From positions 1 to 64,000 of the forward strand of contig JAUNER010000003.1 in NCBI GenBank assembly GCA_030525455.1: a DNA stretch of 64,000 nt. Reading direction: 5' to 3'. The stretch comes from Akkermansia sp. (GTDB lineage Bacteria; Verrucomicrobiota; Verrucomicrobiia; Verrucomicrobiales; Akkermansiaceae). A model generated the notes under the pieces. That model did no database searches. It saw only the letters and a list, made by a program, of their open reading frames with translations, and was not told the origin of the DNA. Of this stretch, positions 8,008 to 17,628 are shown in pieces (position 1 is the stretch's first letter; every line of letters starts with the position of its first letter). The position numbers and the translations under genes are program-made.

Positions 8008-9021
8008 TTATTTATGCAATAATCGACGTATCTTGTAGGCCATGGTATCTATAAATTCGACGATGGCATTGAGTGGCTTTTTGCGGAGTGTGTGTCGTCC
8101 GCATAGTACTGCTCCTTCTTGCATTTGCCCATTACCTTTGAAATTTTCGATGACTTCTGCAACTTGAGCAAACATATTGTATTTTTCTAGGACAAGTCGG
8201 CGAGCTTCGCGAATGGCCGGTAGTCGTTTTTCGTACTCGTTATTATCAATGGCCGCACGGATGATTTGGTAGGCTTTTTCAGGGTCATCAATCGGGATGG
8301 GGATGAAACTTTCTGCCGGGAAGCATTCTGTCGCCAATGGGTCGCCGGCGTAAAAGGGGAGGGTCATGGCAATGAAAGCATCAGAGAGCTTTTCTGTCCA
8401 GTGGTGGGGTTCGATGTGGTTTTCGACACATAGATGGTACTTATAGTCATCCATAGCCACCGTTTTATTATCAATTTCTTTCACGCCATAGCCATACCAC
8501 TCCAGTTCCGGCAATCTATCTGCTAGGTATTTTGTTAAATCATAGCGCATTTTGTGTTGCGTATGGGTGTGTTGTTTGGTTGAGCAGATGGTAGATAAAA
8601 CTTTGGTTTTGGGGAATTCCGTTTGAGATTGAATTTCATCCATGGGGCGACGGTATAGCCATTCTAAGCACCCTCTGCCTAGCTTATGGTTGCGGTGTGG
8701 TAGGTCTTTTGGCGAATGAGTCGTAAGTACCGTGCCAAACTGACGTGTGTAAGCTCGGCTGTAGATTTTGATAGATGGCGGTTCTACGGTGATGAGTACG
8801 GTTTGGTCTGGTGGGCAACATAGGGGTTCTGTCTCGTTGCTAATGGTTCCCATGTTTTCGCGCGGGAATTCATCATACACAAGTACCCAGTTGTAATCAG
8901 TTAAGCTAGAATCAGTGATAAATACGCATTTACCCCACATCTGCGGCGGATTTTTGACTTCTTCGCCTTTGAATGATTTGCGGATAACTTTTACACGGAA
9001 TGGATGATGTGGGTCTTGCAT
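8008..9021 (-). CDS. Glycosyltransferase family 10 (alpha-1,3-fucosyltransferase-like)
   Basis: 337 residues, a typical bacterial GT10 size. The C-terminal half carries the donor-binding signature of the family: YKYHLCVEN, then WTEKLSDAF, then PFYAGDP. The N-terminal half is less conserved, as expected for the acceptor domain. Known members move fucose from GDP-fucose to GlcNAc or glucose, and in gut bacteria can build Lewis-type surface glycans. No GDP-fucose synthesis genes lie nearby. No signal or membrane helix, so it probably acts at the cytoplasmic face. Confidence 0.75.
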   Translation of the reverse strand: MQDPHHPFRVKVIRKSFKGEEVKNPPQMWGKCVFITDSSLTDYNWVLVYDEFPRENMGTISNETEPLCCPPDQTVLITVEPPSIKIYSRAYTRQFGTVLTTHSPKDLPHRNHKLGRGCLEWLYRRPMDEIQSQTEFPKTKVLSTICSTKQHTHTQHKMRYDLTKYLADRLPELEWYGYGVKEIDNKTVAMDDYKYHLCVENHIEPHHWTEKLSDAFIAMTLPFYAGDPLATECFPAESFIPIPIDDPEKAYQIIRAAIDNNEYEKRLPAIREARRLVLEKYNMFAQVAEVIENFKGNGQMQEGAVLCGRHTLRKKPLNAIVEFIDTMAYKIRRLLHK

Positions 9022-9240
9022 GATATAGCAGAATAATGTGGTATTTAGAACGAGCTCCCTATGGGAATGTTCAATGGTTGGTTTTTATTGTTGAATTTAT
9101 ACCTTTACAGTAATGGGGTCAACGCAAAATGAGGGAATGTTTCTCATGAATGGCCAGCTAAAATTTCGGAATTGAGGAAAAATTTTGTGAAGAACTCTGT
9201 TTCGGCTTGCCAGAGGGGGGATATATGAGTAGATTTGTGT

Positions 9241-10692
9241 ATGGCAGATTTTCCAATTGGATTAAGTTTTGACGACGTACTCTTACAGCCACGTTTGAGT
9301 GCCATTCTTCCCGGTGATGCAGATATTAGCTCTCAATTAGTACCGGGATTTGATATGAAGATACCTGTACTTTCCGCCGCTATGGATACGGTATCTGAAT
9401 CCGAGTTAGCAATTGCTCTTGCTCGTGAAGGTGGTTTAGCAGTAATTCACCGTAATAACCCAATTGATGTTCAGGCCGCAATGGTCTCTCGGGTGAAGCG
9501 TTTTGAAAATGCAGTTATCCCAAACCCGATGACTGTGACAAAAGAAATGACCCTTGAGGAAGTTCAAGGCATTATGCTTGACCAGGGGTATTCCGGTTTC
9601 CCGGTTGTCGATGCCAATCGTAAATTGGAAGGTATTATTACCGGTCGTGATATGCGAGGGGTTGATAATTTGTCTCAGACTCGCGTGGCAGATGTGATGA
9701 CTGGTCTCGATAAGCTCGTTACGGCTGCTCCCAATACCACGATTGAAGAGGCTCGTCACATTCTTTATTCTCATCGTATTGAAAAATTACCTCTCGTTGA
9801 CGAGAATGGGGTATTGGCCGGTTTAATCACAGAAACAGACATTCAGAAGCGTGCCGAGTTTGCTGATGCTTCTAAGGATGCTCATGGGCATTTGCGTTGC
9901 GGTGCCGCTGTTGGTGTGGGTCCTGATTATTTGGATCGTGCCAAAGCTCTTATTGCTGCCGGTGCTGATGCTTTGTTTATCGATGCTGCTACCGGTCACA
10001 CAACTCGTGTGATGGATGTGGTTTCTAACTTGCGTGCGTTAACAGACCGTCCTATCGTAGCCGGTAACGTTGTTACGGCTGAAGGGGCTGCTGATTTGAT
10101 TAAGGCTGGTGTTCAAGCTATTAAGGTGGGTGTGGGGCCGGGTTCTATTTGTACGACTCGCATTATTTCCGGTGTGGGTATGCCTCAGTTTACTGCTATT
10201 CAAGAGGTGGCAAAAGTGGCTCGCCCTGCCGGTGTGACTGTGATTGCCGACGGTGGTATTCGTTACTCCGGTGACATTGTGAAGGCTCTGGCTGCCGGTG
10301 CTGATTTGGTGATGCTTGGTGGTTTGCTTGCCGGTACTCAGGAAAGCCCGGGTAAGGTGGTCCACTACCAAGGTCGTCACTTTAAGCAGTATCGTGGCAT
10401 GGGTTCACTTGGTGCTATGCGTCGTGGTTCCGGTGACCGTTATGGTCAGAATAGCTCCGGTAAGCTCGTCGCTGAAGGTGTAGAAGCTCGCGTGCCTTAC
10501 AAGGGTATGCTCGCAGACGTTGTATTCCAGCTAATGGGCGGCTTGCGTTCCGGTATGGGTTATGTAGGTGCTTCTAATTTGCAGGAACTTCGTGAGCGTG
10601 CTCGCTTCGTTCAGATTACTTCCGGTGGTCTTAAGGAAAGTCATCCGCACGACATCACTATCACAGAGGAACCTATCAATTACACTTGCTAA
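9241..10692 (+). CDS. guaB: Inosine-5'-monophosphate dehydrogenase
   Basis: 483 residues from ATG 9241; a TTG two codons upstream is an alternative but MADFPIGLSFDDVLL matches the usual N-terminus. IMPDH oxidises IMP to XMP with NAD, the first committed step to GMP. The barrel is interrupted by two CBS domains (about 91-208). Catalytic Cys304 lies in GPGSICTTR, and the flap region contains YRGMGS and the mobile-loop residues GDRYGQ. It is 19 bp before guaA, forming the usual guanine operon. Near-complete family conservation. Confidence 0.97.
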   Translation: MADFPIGLSFDDVLLQPRLSAILPGDADISSQLVPGFDMKIPVLSAAMDTVSESELAIALAREGGLAVIHRNNPIDVQAAMVSRVKRFENAVIPNPMTVTKEMTLEEVQGIMLDQGYSGFPVVDANRKLEGIITGRDMRGVDNLSQTRVADVMTGLDKLVTAAPNTTIEEARHILYSHRIEKLPLVDENGVLAGLITETDIQKRAEFADASKDAHGHLRCGAAVGVGPDYLDRAKALIAAGADALFIDAATGHTTRVMDVVSNLRALTDRPIVAGNVVTAEGAADLIKAGVQAIKVGVGPGSICTTRIISGVGMPQFTAIQEVAKVARPAGVTVIADGGIRYSGDIVKALAAGADLVMLGGLLAGTQESPGKVVHYQGRHFKQYRGMGSLGAMRRGSGDRYGQNSSGKLVAEGVEARVPYKGMLADVVFQLMGGLRSGMGYVGASNLQELRERARFVQITSGGLKESHPHDITITEEPINYTC

Positions 10693-10711
10693 ACTAGGCT
10701 AATTTTTTGCT

Positions 10712-12235
10712 ATGGACGATAAGCATTTAGTAGCAGTTATTGACTTTGGGTCTCAGTATACCCAGCTCATCGTGCGTCGCGTACGTGAGCTTGGCTATAT
10801 GGCAAAGCTTTATGCTTTAGAAGACCTTGACCAAATTCACGAACCGGGGGCAATTATTCTTTCCGGCGGTCCTAAGAGTACCACAGATGCCGATGCTCCT
10901 GATATTGATTTTGATTGGTTGCGTAGCTTGAATGTGCCTGTACTAGGGGTTTGCTATGGTATGCAGCTTCTCAATATCAAGCATGGCGGAACTGTAAAGG
11001 CCAGTAATAAGCGTGAATACGGTCCGGCCGCTCTTATCCCTGAGTCATGCACAGGTTTGTACCAGGATATGTCTGCTTCATCACAGGTGTGGATGAGCCA
11101 TTCTGATACAGTTGACCACCTGGCAGAGGGGTGCAAGGTGATTGCTAGAAATGCCGAGGGCGTACCAGTTTCTTTGCAGTGGGGTGAGCAAACTTTCGGT
11201 ATTCAATTCCACCCGGAGGTAACTCATTCACATGAGGGACGTACGATTTTGCGTAATTTCCTTTTATGTGCCAAGAATTTGCAAAAGTTTGACATTGGTG
11301 ACTTTAAGCGCCAGTTAATCTCTGAAATTCAAGCACGCGTAGGTGATAAGCAGGTGGTATGTGGTGTGTCTGGTGGTGTGGATAGTACGGTGCTTGCTGT
11401 TCTTCTTCATGAAGCCGGTGTAAATATGCGTGCTATTTTTGTGGATAATGGCTTGCTTCGTAAGAATGAAGCTGATGAGGTCCGTGCCAATTTCGCCCGA
11501 ATGGGGGTTGAAATTGAAACTGTGGATGCCTCTGAACGCTTCCTTTCTGCTTTAGCCGGTGAAGGCGATCCGGAAAAGAAACGCCGCATTATCGGTGGGC
11601 TTTTCATTGACGTTTTCTGGGATGCTGTGGGCGATGCAGAAATGCTTGCACAGGGGACTCTTTATCCGGACGTAATAGAAAGTGCTTCTAATGCTAAGTC
11701 CAAAGCCTCAGTTATCAAGACTCACCACAACCGTGTGGAAAGAGTGCTGGAGCTTCAGGCCCAGGGTAAGGTGCTTGAGCCATTGGCTGAGTTGTTTAAG
11801 GACGAAGTGCGTGAGTTGGGTGCTTCTATGGGTATCGCTCATGATATTTTATGGCGTCATCCGTTCCCTGGTCCGGGCTTGGCTGTGCGTTGCCCCGGTG
11901 AGGTGACTAAGGAACGCTTAGACATTATCCGTGAGTGCGATGCCATCTTCATCGGGAATTTGAAGAAATACGGCTGGTACGATAAAGTTTGGCAGGCATA
12001 CGCTGGTCTTATCCCTGTGAAGACTGTAGGGGTTAAGGGGGATGAACGTTCTTACGAATGGGCTACTAATTTGCGTGCCATTGTTTCTGAAGATGCAATG
12101 ACGGCTGACTGGGTAGAGTTACCTCCGTCATTGCTTCGCGAAACCAGTAACCGCATTCTAAATGAGGTGAAGGGTATCAACCGAGTGCTTTACGATATTT
12201 CTACTAAGCCCCCGGCATCAATCGAATGGGAATAG
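10712..12235 (+). CDS. guaA: GMP synthase (glutamine-hydrolysing)
   Basis: 507 residues, full length. It aminates XMP to GMP using glutamine and ATP. The N-terminal class I amidotransferase has Cys81 in GVCYGMQ, His167 and Glu169 in FHPEV. The ATP pyrophosphatase P-loop SGGVDSTV is at about 220-227, and the C-terminal dimerisation domain ends in the family's IEWE. It follows guaB by 19 bp with no Shine-Dalgarno sequence visible, and a terminator follows. Confidence 0.97.
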   Translation: MDDKHLVAVIDFGSQYTQLIVRRVRELGYMAKLYALEDLDQIHEPGAIILSGGPKSTTDADAPDIDFDWLRSLNVPVLGVCYGMQLLNIKHGGTVKASNKREYGPAALIPESCTGLYQDMSASSQVWMSHSDTVDHLAEGCKVIARNAEGVPVSLQWGEQTFGIQFHPEVTHSHEGRTILRNFLLCAKNLQKFDIGDFKRQLISEIQARVGDKQVVCGVSGGVDSTVLAVLLHEAGVNMRAIFVDNGLLRKNEADEVRANFARMGVEIETVDASERFLSALAGEGDPEKKRRIIGGLFIDVFWDAVGDAEMLAQGTLYPDVIESASNAKSKASVIKTHHNRVERVLELQAQGKVLEPLAELFKDEVRELGASMGIAHDILWRHPFPGPGLAVRCPGEVTKERLDIIRECDAIFIGNLKKYGWYDKVWQAYAGLIPVKTVGVKGDERSYEWATNLRAIVSEDAMTADWVELPPSLLRETSNRILNEVKGINRVLYDISTKPPASIEWE

Positions 12236-12260
12236 TAGTTTATAGTTAATATAGACAAAT

Positions 12261-12291
12261 AACGAGGGGTGCTTAGTGTACCCCTCGTTTA
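12261..12291 (+). terminator. Intrinsic terminator after guaA
   Basis: A perfect 10-bp stem (12261-12270/12280-12289) with a 9-base loop ends in a short T-run. It lies 25 bp after the guaA stop and overlaps a spurious GTG start, so it also argues that the next gene starts at 12321. Confidence 0.75.
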
Positions 12292-12320
12292 TCTTAGCCA
12301 GTAAGCGGTTCTCTCTGATT

Positions 12321-13307
12321 ATGGATATTGGGCCTATTTTGTTAACGGTGTTTTTATCCACCTTGCCTGTTTATTTTTTCTTTGCCATTGGGTTCCTTTT
12401 ACGCCATAAACAGGTAATTCGTTTAGAGCATGATGCCCCTATAATGCGGCTGGCTATGGATGTAGCTTATCCCTGCTTGGTCTTTCATAGCATTATGAAG
12501 TATATGGTGCTTTCCGGGGATGAGAAACTTTCTAGTTTCGGCTTTTCTGCTCAGGCCATTGGTATGGGAGCTCTGGAACTTTTGGTGGGCATTGGTGCTG
12601 CGTGGTGTGTGGCAAAGGTGATGCGGATGCGTATAGGAACCGGTTTGCGTACTTTTGCTCTTTCTGCTGGTATTCAGAATTATGCGTTTTTCGTTATCCC
12701 GATTATTCAGATGCTTTTTTCTGCCGCTGATGACCCTACATTGGGGGTGCTTTTTGTGCATAATGTCGGGTGCGAGCTTGTGATTTGGAGTATTGGGGTG
12801 ATGATTATTGCCGGTGGGGCGGCTAATCTGAATATTGGCTTTTTCTTTAAAGGTACTTTGCTGGCTGTGATTTTGGGCTTATCTTTGGCTTGGCTTGGTC
12901 TAGGGAGCTATGTGGCACATCCACCGATTATGAAGACTCTGGAAATGATTGGGAATTGTGCTACGCCGTTGTGTCTTATTTTGTTTGGTTGCTCAATGAG
13001 AGACCTTTGGGTAGATATGAAGTGGGAGGTAAAGCCTATTGTTTGTGGGCTTGTGACTCGCTTATTGATAGCACCTATTCTTATTTTATTTTTGGCTTGG
13101 ATTTTGCCGGTTGACGATATTATTAAGCGTATTATGGTGATTCAAGCCGCCATTCCCTCTGCGGTGATTCCCATTATTTTGGCTAAAAGATTTGGCGGTC
13201 AGCCGAACCTTGGTACGCAGATTTTGCTAACGACAACGGTGGTGGCTTTTATCACGCTTCCTATTTGGTTGACGATTGGTCATAAGTTTGTTTTGCCTTT
13301 ATATTAA
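12321..13307 (+). CDS. AEC (auxin efflux carrier) family transporter
   Basis: 328 residues and about ten hydrophobic helices in two sets of five, the AEC/BART layout. Prokaryotic members carry small carboxylates such as malate or other metabolites; the cargo here is not evident. Start chosen at ATG 12321 because the upstream GTG falls inside the guaA terminator. Its last 17 codons cannot overlap the acyltransferase if that gene starts at 13324, leaving a 16-bp gap, so the two may be co-transcribed. Confidence 0.8.
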   Translation: MDIGPILLTVFLSTLPVYFFFAIGFLLRHKQVIRLEHDAPIMRLAMDVAYPCLVFHSIMKYMVLSGDEKLSSFGFSAQAIGMGALELLVGIGAAWCVAKVMRMRIGTGLRTFALSAGIQNYAFFVIPIIQMLFSAADDPTLGVLFVHNVGCELVIWSIGVMIIAGGAANLNIGFFFKGTLLAVILGLSLAWLGLGSYVAHPPIMKTLEMIGNCATPLCLILFGCSMRDLWVDMKWEVKPIVCGLVTRLLIAPILILFLAWILPVDDIIKRIMVIQAAIPSAVIPIILAKRFGGQPNLGTQILLTTTVVAFITLPIWLTIGHKFVLPLY

Positions 13308-13323
13308 GTTGAGAGAGTGTGTT

Positions 13324-14424
13324 ATGTCTCAGAAAAAGCATTTTCTCGTATTAGATGGCTTGCGTGGTGTTGCCGCATTGATTGTGGTGTGGTTTCATAT
13401 ATTTGAAGCTTTTGCAAATTCTCATCATGATTATGTGATTAATCATGGGTATTTGGCGGTGGATTTCTTTTTTATTTTATCGGGGTTTGTGATTGCTTAT
13501 TCTTACGATGACCGTTGGAAGAACATGGGAACTTGGGAGTTTGCTAAGCGTCGTTTGATTCGATTGCAACCTATGGTGGTTTTGGGGGCATTGATGGGTT
13601 CTTTATTGTTTTATACCCAGCATTGGGCGGCTAGTCCTGTGGGGGATGTGGCCTTGCCTGTTCTTCTGGTTGCTACTTTATTGTCGGCCTTGATGATTCC
13701 TTTGCCTATTTCGGCAGATATTCGTGGCTATGGTGAGATGTACCCGGTTAATGGTCCGGCGTGGTCCTTGCTTTTTGAGTACATTGGTAATTTTTTATAT
13801 GCTGTATTGTTGCGGCGTTTGTCTACTCTAGCCCTAGGTATTTGGGTTGCTTTATGCGGATTAGGCTTGGCGACGTATGCGATTTTTGGACCATTGGGAG
13901 ATATTTGTGTGGGGTTTTCAATGACCGAGATGGAATTTTTGGGTGGGTTGTTGAGGGTGCTCTTTTCCTTTGCTGCCGGGCTTTTGCTGTTTCGTGTGTT
14001 TAGGCCACTTGCTTGGAAGCGTACGTTTTTATGCACGAGTGTGGTGTTAACTGCTCTTTTATTTGTGCCTCGCTTGGGTGGCGAGTCGCAGCTTTGGCTT
14101 AATGGTGGCTATGAGTCGTTCTGTGTTCTAATTTTATTCCCATTGCTTGTCTGGTTAGGGGCTTCAGGTGAGGTAAAAGGCGGGTTTTCTACATCTTTTT
14201 GTAAATGGTTGGGGGCTATTTCTTTTCCTCTTTACATTATTCATTATCCATTTATTTATACCTATTTAGCCTGGGTAAAGAATCATGAATTAAGTTTCGT
14301 GGATTCTCTTCCGGGGGCTTTAGGTTTGTTTTTCGGTGTTATTTTATTAGCTTCGGCGAGTGTGAAATTTTATGATTTGCCTGTGCGTAACTGGCTAAAT
14401 AAACGTTTCACAAATCGGCAATAA
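13324..14424 (+). CDS. Acyltransferase 3 (OafA-like) membrane protein
   Basis: 366 residues from ATG 13324, with about ten membrane segments. The N-terminal motif LDGLRGVAALIVVWFH contains the family's R-G-x-A-A and the catalytic-type His. FFFILSGFVIAY and the later Y-x-x-H pattern IHYPF also fit. These enzymes O-acetylate sugars of LPS, capsule or peptidoglycan across the inner membrane. The upstream GTG at 13276 would overlap the transporter and is less likely. Confidence 0.85.
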   Translation: MSQKKHFLVLDGLRGVAALIVVWFHIFEAFANSHHDYVINHGYLAVDFFFILSGFVIAYSYDDRWKNMGTWEFAKRRLIRLQPMVVLGALMGSLLFYTQHWAASPVGDVALPVLLVATLLSALMIPLPISADIRGYGEMYPVNGPAWSLLFEYIGNFLYAVLLRRLSTLALGIWVALCGLGLATYAIFGPLGDICVGFSMTEMEFLGGLLRVLFSFAAGLLLFRVFRPLAWKRTFLCTSVVLTALLFVPRLGGESQLWLNGGYESFCVLILFPLLVWLGASGEVKGGFSTSFCKWLGAISFPLYIIHYPFIYTYLAWVKNHELSFVDSLPGALGLFFGVILLASASVKFYDLPVRNWLNKRFTNRQ

Positions 14425-14465
14425 TTTATTACAACTTCTCTCTAGATAAAATATTTCGGTTTTCT

Positions 14466-15293
14466 ATGGGTTTTTCTAAACGTGAACAGCTCCGTAAATG
14501 CACAAGTGCTCCCTGTCTCATTGAGGGGATTTGGGAGTGGATTGCTCAATGTGCCAAGGATGCCGCAGAAGCGGAGCCCACTATGCGTGGTATTTTGGAT
14601 GATGTCTGTTTGTCGCGTAATTCGCTTTGTACTGCTGTAGCTGCTCGCTTGTCGCGTAAGTTATCTAGACGTGATATGCCTCGTGAGCTTATCGAACCAT
14701 TGCTTCGTGAGGCATTGACAGAGGATTCCTCTATTTTGCTTAGCATAGCAAAGGATTTAGTGGCTATCGTGGACCGTGACCCTGCTTGTCGCAATCCTTT
14801 AGAACCTCTTTTGTTTTACAAAGGATTTCACGCTATTACTACTCACAGAATTGCTCATTGGCTGTGGTCTAAGGGGCGCACGATTATGGCTCTGCAGTTT
14901 CAGAGTTTGTCGAGTGAGGTTTTTGGTGTAGATATTCACCCGGCGGCTCAAATTGGGTGTGGTATTTTGCTGGACCATGCTACGAGTTTTGTTGTGGGTG
15001 AAACGGCTATTATTAGGGATAATGTATCTATCCTTCACGAAGTTACCCTAGGGGGTACGGGTAAGGAAGAGGGGAATCGTCACCCTATCGTTGAGTCCGG
15101 TGTGCTTATTGGTGCCGGGGCTAAATTGTTAGGTAGAATCACCATTGGCGAATGTGCTAAAATTGCCGCTAGTTCTGTGGTTCTCGAAGATGTGCCACCT
15201 CATACGACGGTGGCCGGTGTGCCGGCTATTGTCGTGAATGATTGTTCACCGACGACTCCGGCGTTAGATATGAATCAAAATATTCGGATTTAG
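14466..15293 (+). CDS. cysE: Serine O-acetyltransferase
   Basis: 275 residues. Makes O-acetylserine from serine and acetyl-CoA, the first step of cysteine synthesis. The helical N-terminal domain (about 20-140) is followed by a left-handed beta-helix of hexapeptide repeats. The catalytic-site stretch GILLDHATSFVVGETA and ILHEVTLGG is intact, and AGVPAIVV closes the helix. The C-terminus continues to a final Ile, the residue that occupies the synthase active site in cysteine synthase complexes. Confidence 0.93.
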   Translation: MGFSKREQLRKCTSAPCLIEGIWEWIAQCAKDAAEAEPTMRGILDDVCLSRNSLCTAVAARLSRKLSRRDMPRELIEPLLREALTEDSSILLSIAKDLVAIVDRDPACRNPLEPLLFYKGFHAITTHRIAHWLWSKGRTIMALQFQSLSSEVFGVDIHPAAQIGCGILLDHATSFVVGETAIIRDNVSILHEVTLGGTGKEEGNRHPIVESGVLIGAGAKLLGRITIGECAKIAASSVVLEDVPPHTTVAGVPAIVVNDCSPTTPALDMNQNIRI

Positions 15294-15418
15294 TCGCAAA
15301 CTAGGGAATGTAGCCGTCTGAAATACAATGGGGTAGGTGCTTTATCTCTGCCTATTGTTGATATTGATAAATTTCCCAATATGCTCGGTGAGGTGGCTAT
15401 CTAAAAAGAATGAATCCC

Positions 15419-15446
15419 GTCTAAAGTCACACTTTAGACTTTTAAT
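15419..15446 (+). terminator. Terminator-like hairpin between cysE and tkt
   Basis: A perfect 9-bp inverted repeat (15419-15427/15431-15439) with a 3-base loop is followed by TTTTAATTT. It lies 126 bp after cysE and just before the transketolase start, so it could instead be a leader hairpin. Confidence 0.55.
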
Positions 15447-15476
15447 TTCTGTGAAGAACGTGCATAGTAATTGGGC

Positions 15477-17480
15477 ATGAATCCAGACCTTCTCCAAAAA
15501 GCAGCAAACCAAGCACGAGGGCTTGCCATGGATGCTATCCACGATTGTGCATCAGGGCATTTGGGTTTACCATTAGGATGTGCGGAAATAGGCGCCGTCC
15601 TTTTCGGTGATGTTCTAAATGTTTGCCCATCCCAACCTCGTTGGTTAAATCGCGACCGCTTTATTTTATCTGCCGGACATGGTTCTATGTTCCTTTATGC
15701 CTGGTTGCATTTGGCCGGGTTTAATGTGACGATGGATGACATTAAGGAATTCCGCCACAAAGGCTCTATTACTCCCGGTCACCCGGAATTTTGCTGTATG
15801 GATGGGGTAGAGTGTACTACCGGTCCATTGGGGCAGGGTATTGCCAATGCTGTTGGTTTTGCCATTTCTGCAAAGCATGCTGCAGCTCGTTTTAATAAGC
15901 CGGGTCTAGAGATTTTTAATCAGAACATTTTCTGTCTGACAGGGGATGGCTGTTTGCAAGAGGGGGTCGCTGCTGAAGCAATGGCCATTGCCGCTGTGCT
16001 GAAGCTTGATAATTTGGTGATGATTTACGACTCAAACGACATCACCCTCGATGCCCCGACAGAAAAAACTCAACTCACAGACCCCACAGAGGTGTATAAG
16101 GCTCTAGGTTGGGATGTCTGTCAAATTGATGGCCACGATTTATCTGCTGTGGCTGATGCTATTGCTTCTGCTAAAGCCGCTCGTAATGGTAAGCCAAAAA
16201 TGATTATCGCCAAAACAATTATTGGCAAGGGTATCCCCGGTATTGAGGGAACGACCAAGGGCCATGGCGAGGGCGGTACTAAGTTTGAAGCTGAAGCTCA
16301 TGCAAATTGGGGCATTCCTGCCGGTGAACGCTACTATGTTTCTGATGATGTGCGTGTCGCTTTTGCTGAGCTTCAGGCAAAGAGAGAAGCCGCCTACTGC
16401 GAATGGGAAAAAACTTACCAAACCTGGCGTAGTTCATTCCCTCAATTGGCTAGTGAACTAGACAATGGAGTAGTCGCTTGTAGTGAAGGTGTGCCGGCTG
16501 AGGTTACAAATGCTACTATCCCAACATTTGCACCGGAGTATGCAGATGCTACTCGTTCATCTAGTGCAGATGCTATCAATGCTGTGGCACAGGCTTCTCC
16601 TTGGTTCATTACCACGAGTGCTGACTTATACAGCTCAAATAAGAATTATCTGAAGGGCTGTGGTGACTTCTCTGCTGAAAATAACGATGGTCGTAATTTC
16701 TGGTTCGGTATCCGTGAGCATGCGATGGCTGCTATTTGCAATGGTATCGCTTACGATGGTATCTTCCGTACAAGTGCCGCTACATTCTGCGTTTTCGTAG
16801 ACTATATGCGTGCTTCTATCCGTGTGGCCGCTCTTAGTGGCTTGCCGGTTACTTACATTCTTACCCATGACTCTGTGGCTGTGGGTGAGGATGGCCCTAC
16901 GCACCAGCCTGTGGAAACTGTTTCCGGTTTGCGTGTGATTCCGAATTTGGACGTTATTCGCCCAGCTGATCCGGAAGAAGTTGCCGGTGCTTGGATGGCT
17001 GCTATGGAACGTGCTACAGGCCCAACGGCTCTTATTCTTACTCGTCAGAAAGTGGCTACTCTCAATTCTCTGTCTGCACAGGTTCGTCGCGAGGGTGTGC
17101 TGAAAGGCGGTTATATCGCCAAAAAGGAAGTCGGTGAGCTAAAAGCCATTATTCTTTCTTGTGGTTCTGAGTTAGAGTTGGCTCTTAAGGCCGCTGACCA
17201 GCTTGGCGAGGGTATTCGCGTTGTGTCTATGCCTAGCTTCTATCGCTTTGATGCTCAGTCTTCGGGATATCGCGAAAGCGTACTTCCTCGTAGTTGTACG
17301 AAGCGTGTTTCTATAGAAGCCGGTGTCACCAATCTTTGGTGGAAGTATTTAGGCCCTGAGGGCGAAGCTATTGGCATCGACCGCTTCGGTTTCTCTGCTC
17401 CGGGGGCTCAAGTGCTTAGCGATTTAGGGATGAATGTGGAAAAAGTAGTAACCACAGTTGAAGCCCTTTTGGCTAAGTAG
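15477..17480 (+). CDS. tkt: Transketolase
   Basis: 667 residues from ATG 15477 (a TTG two codons earlier is possible). Moves two-carbon units between sugar phosphates in the pentose phosphate pathway using thiamine diphosphate. The cofactor motif [15 protein letters not shown] ending in YDSNDITLD is intact. The central Pyr domain has [10 protein letters not shown], and the C-terminal transketolase domain follows. Length and domain order are those of a full enzyme. Monocistronic: hairpins flank it on both sides. Confidence 0.96.
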   Translation: MNPDLLQKAANQARGLAMDAIHDCASGHLGLPLGCAEIGAVLFGDVLNVCPSQPRWLNRDRFILSAGHGSMFLYAWLHLAGFNVTMDDIKEFRHKGSITPGHPEFCCMDGVECTTGPLGQGIANAVGFAISAKHAAARFNKPGLEIFNQNIFCLTGDGCLQEGVAAEAMAIAAVLKLDNLVMIYDSNDITLDAPTEKTQLTDPTEVYKALGWDVCQIDGHDLSAVADAIASAKAARNGKPKMIIAKTIIGKGIPGIEGTTKGHGEGGTKFEAEAHANWGIPAGERYYVSDDVRVAFAELQAKREAAYCEWEKTYQTWRSSFPQLASELDNGVVACSEGVPAEVTNATIPTFAPEYADATRSSSADAINAVAQASPWFITTSADLYSSNKNYLKGCGDFSAENNDGRNFWFGIREHAMAAICNGIAYDGIFRTSAATFCVFVDYMRASIRVAALSGLPVTYILTHDSVAVGEDGPTHQPVETVSGLRVIPNLDVIRPADPEEVAGAWMAAMERATGPTALILTRQKVATLNSLSAQVRREGVLKGGYIAKKEVGELKAIILSCGSELELALKAADQLGEGIRVVSMPSFYRFDAQSSGYRESVLPRSCTKRVSIEAGVTNLWWKYLGPEGEAIGIDRFGFSAPGAQVLSDLGMNVEKVVTTVEALLAK

Positions 17481-17500
17481 TCAGAGTTAGTTTTTCACAC

Positions 17501-17541
17501 AAGCTACTTCATTTGCCGTATGCAGATGGGGTAGCTTTTTT
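17501..17541 (+). terminator. Intrinsic terminator after tkt
   Basis: A 12-bp stem with two G-T pairs (AAGCTAC...GTAGCTT) and a 13-base loop ends in a run of six T residues, 20 bp after the tkt stop. Confidence 0.8.
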
Positions 17542-17628
17542 GTATCTAGGCGGGGTGTTGGGGGCAGCGATTGTTTATGCAGTCAAAAAAATGCGGGGTG
17601 TAGAAATGAATTAAGACTTGCCACTAAT

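Noticed and set aside
10039..10380. 113-codon frame opposite guaB
   Set aside because: It lies wholly inside guaB and is low-complexity in Thr, Asn and His, as expected from codon use on the other strand.
12276..12320. GTG start for the AEC transporter
   Set aside because: It lies within the loop of the guaA terminator.
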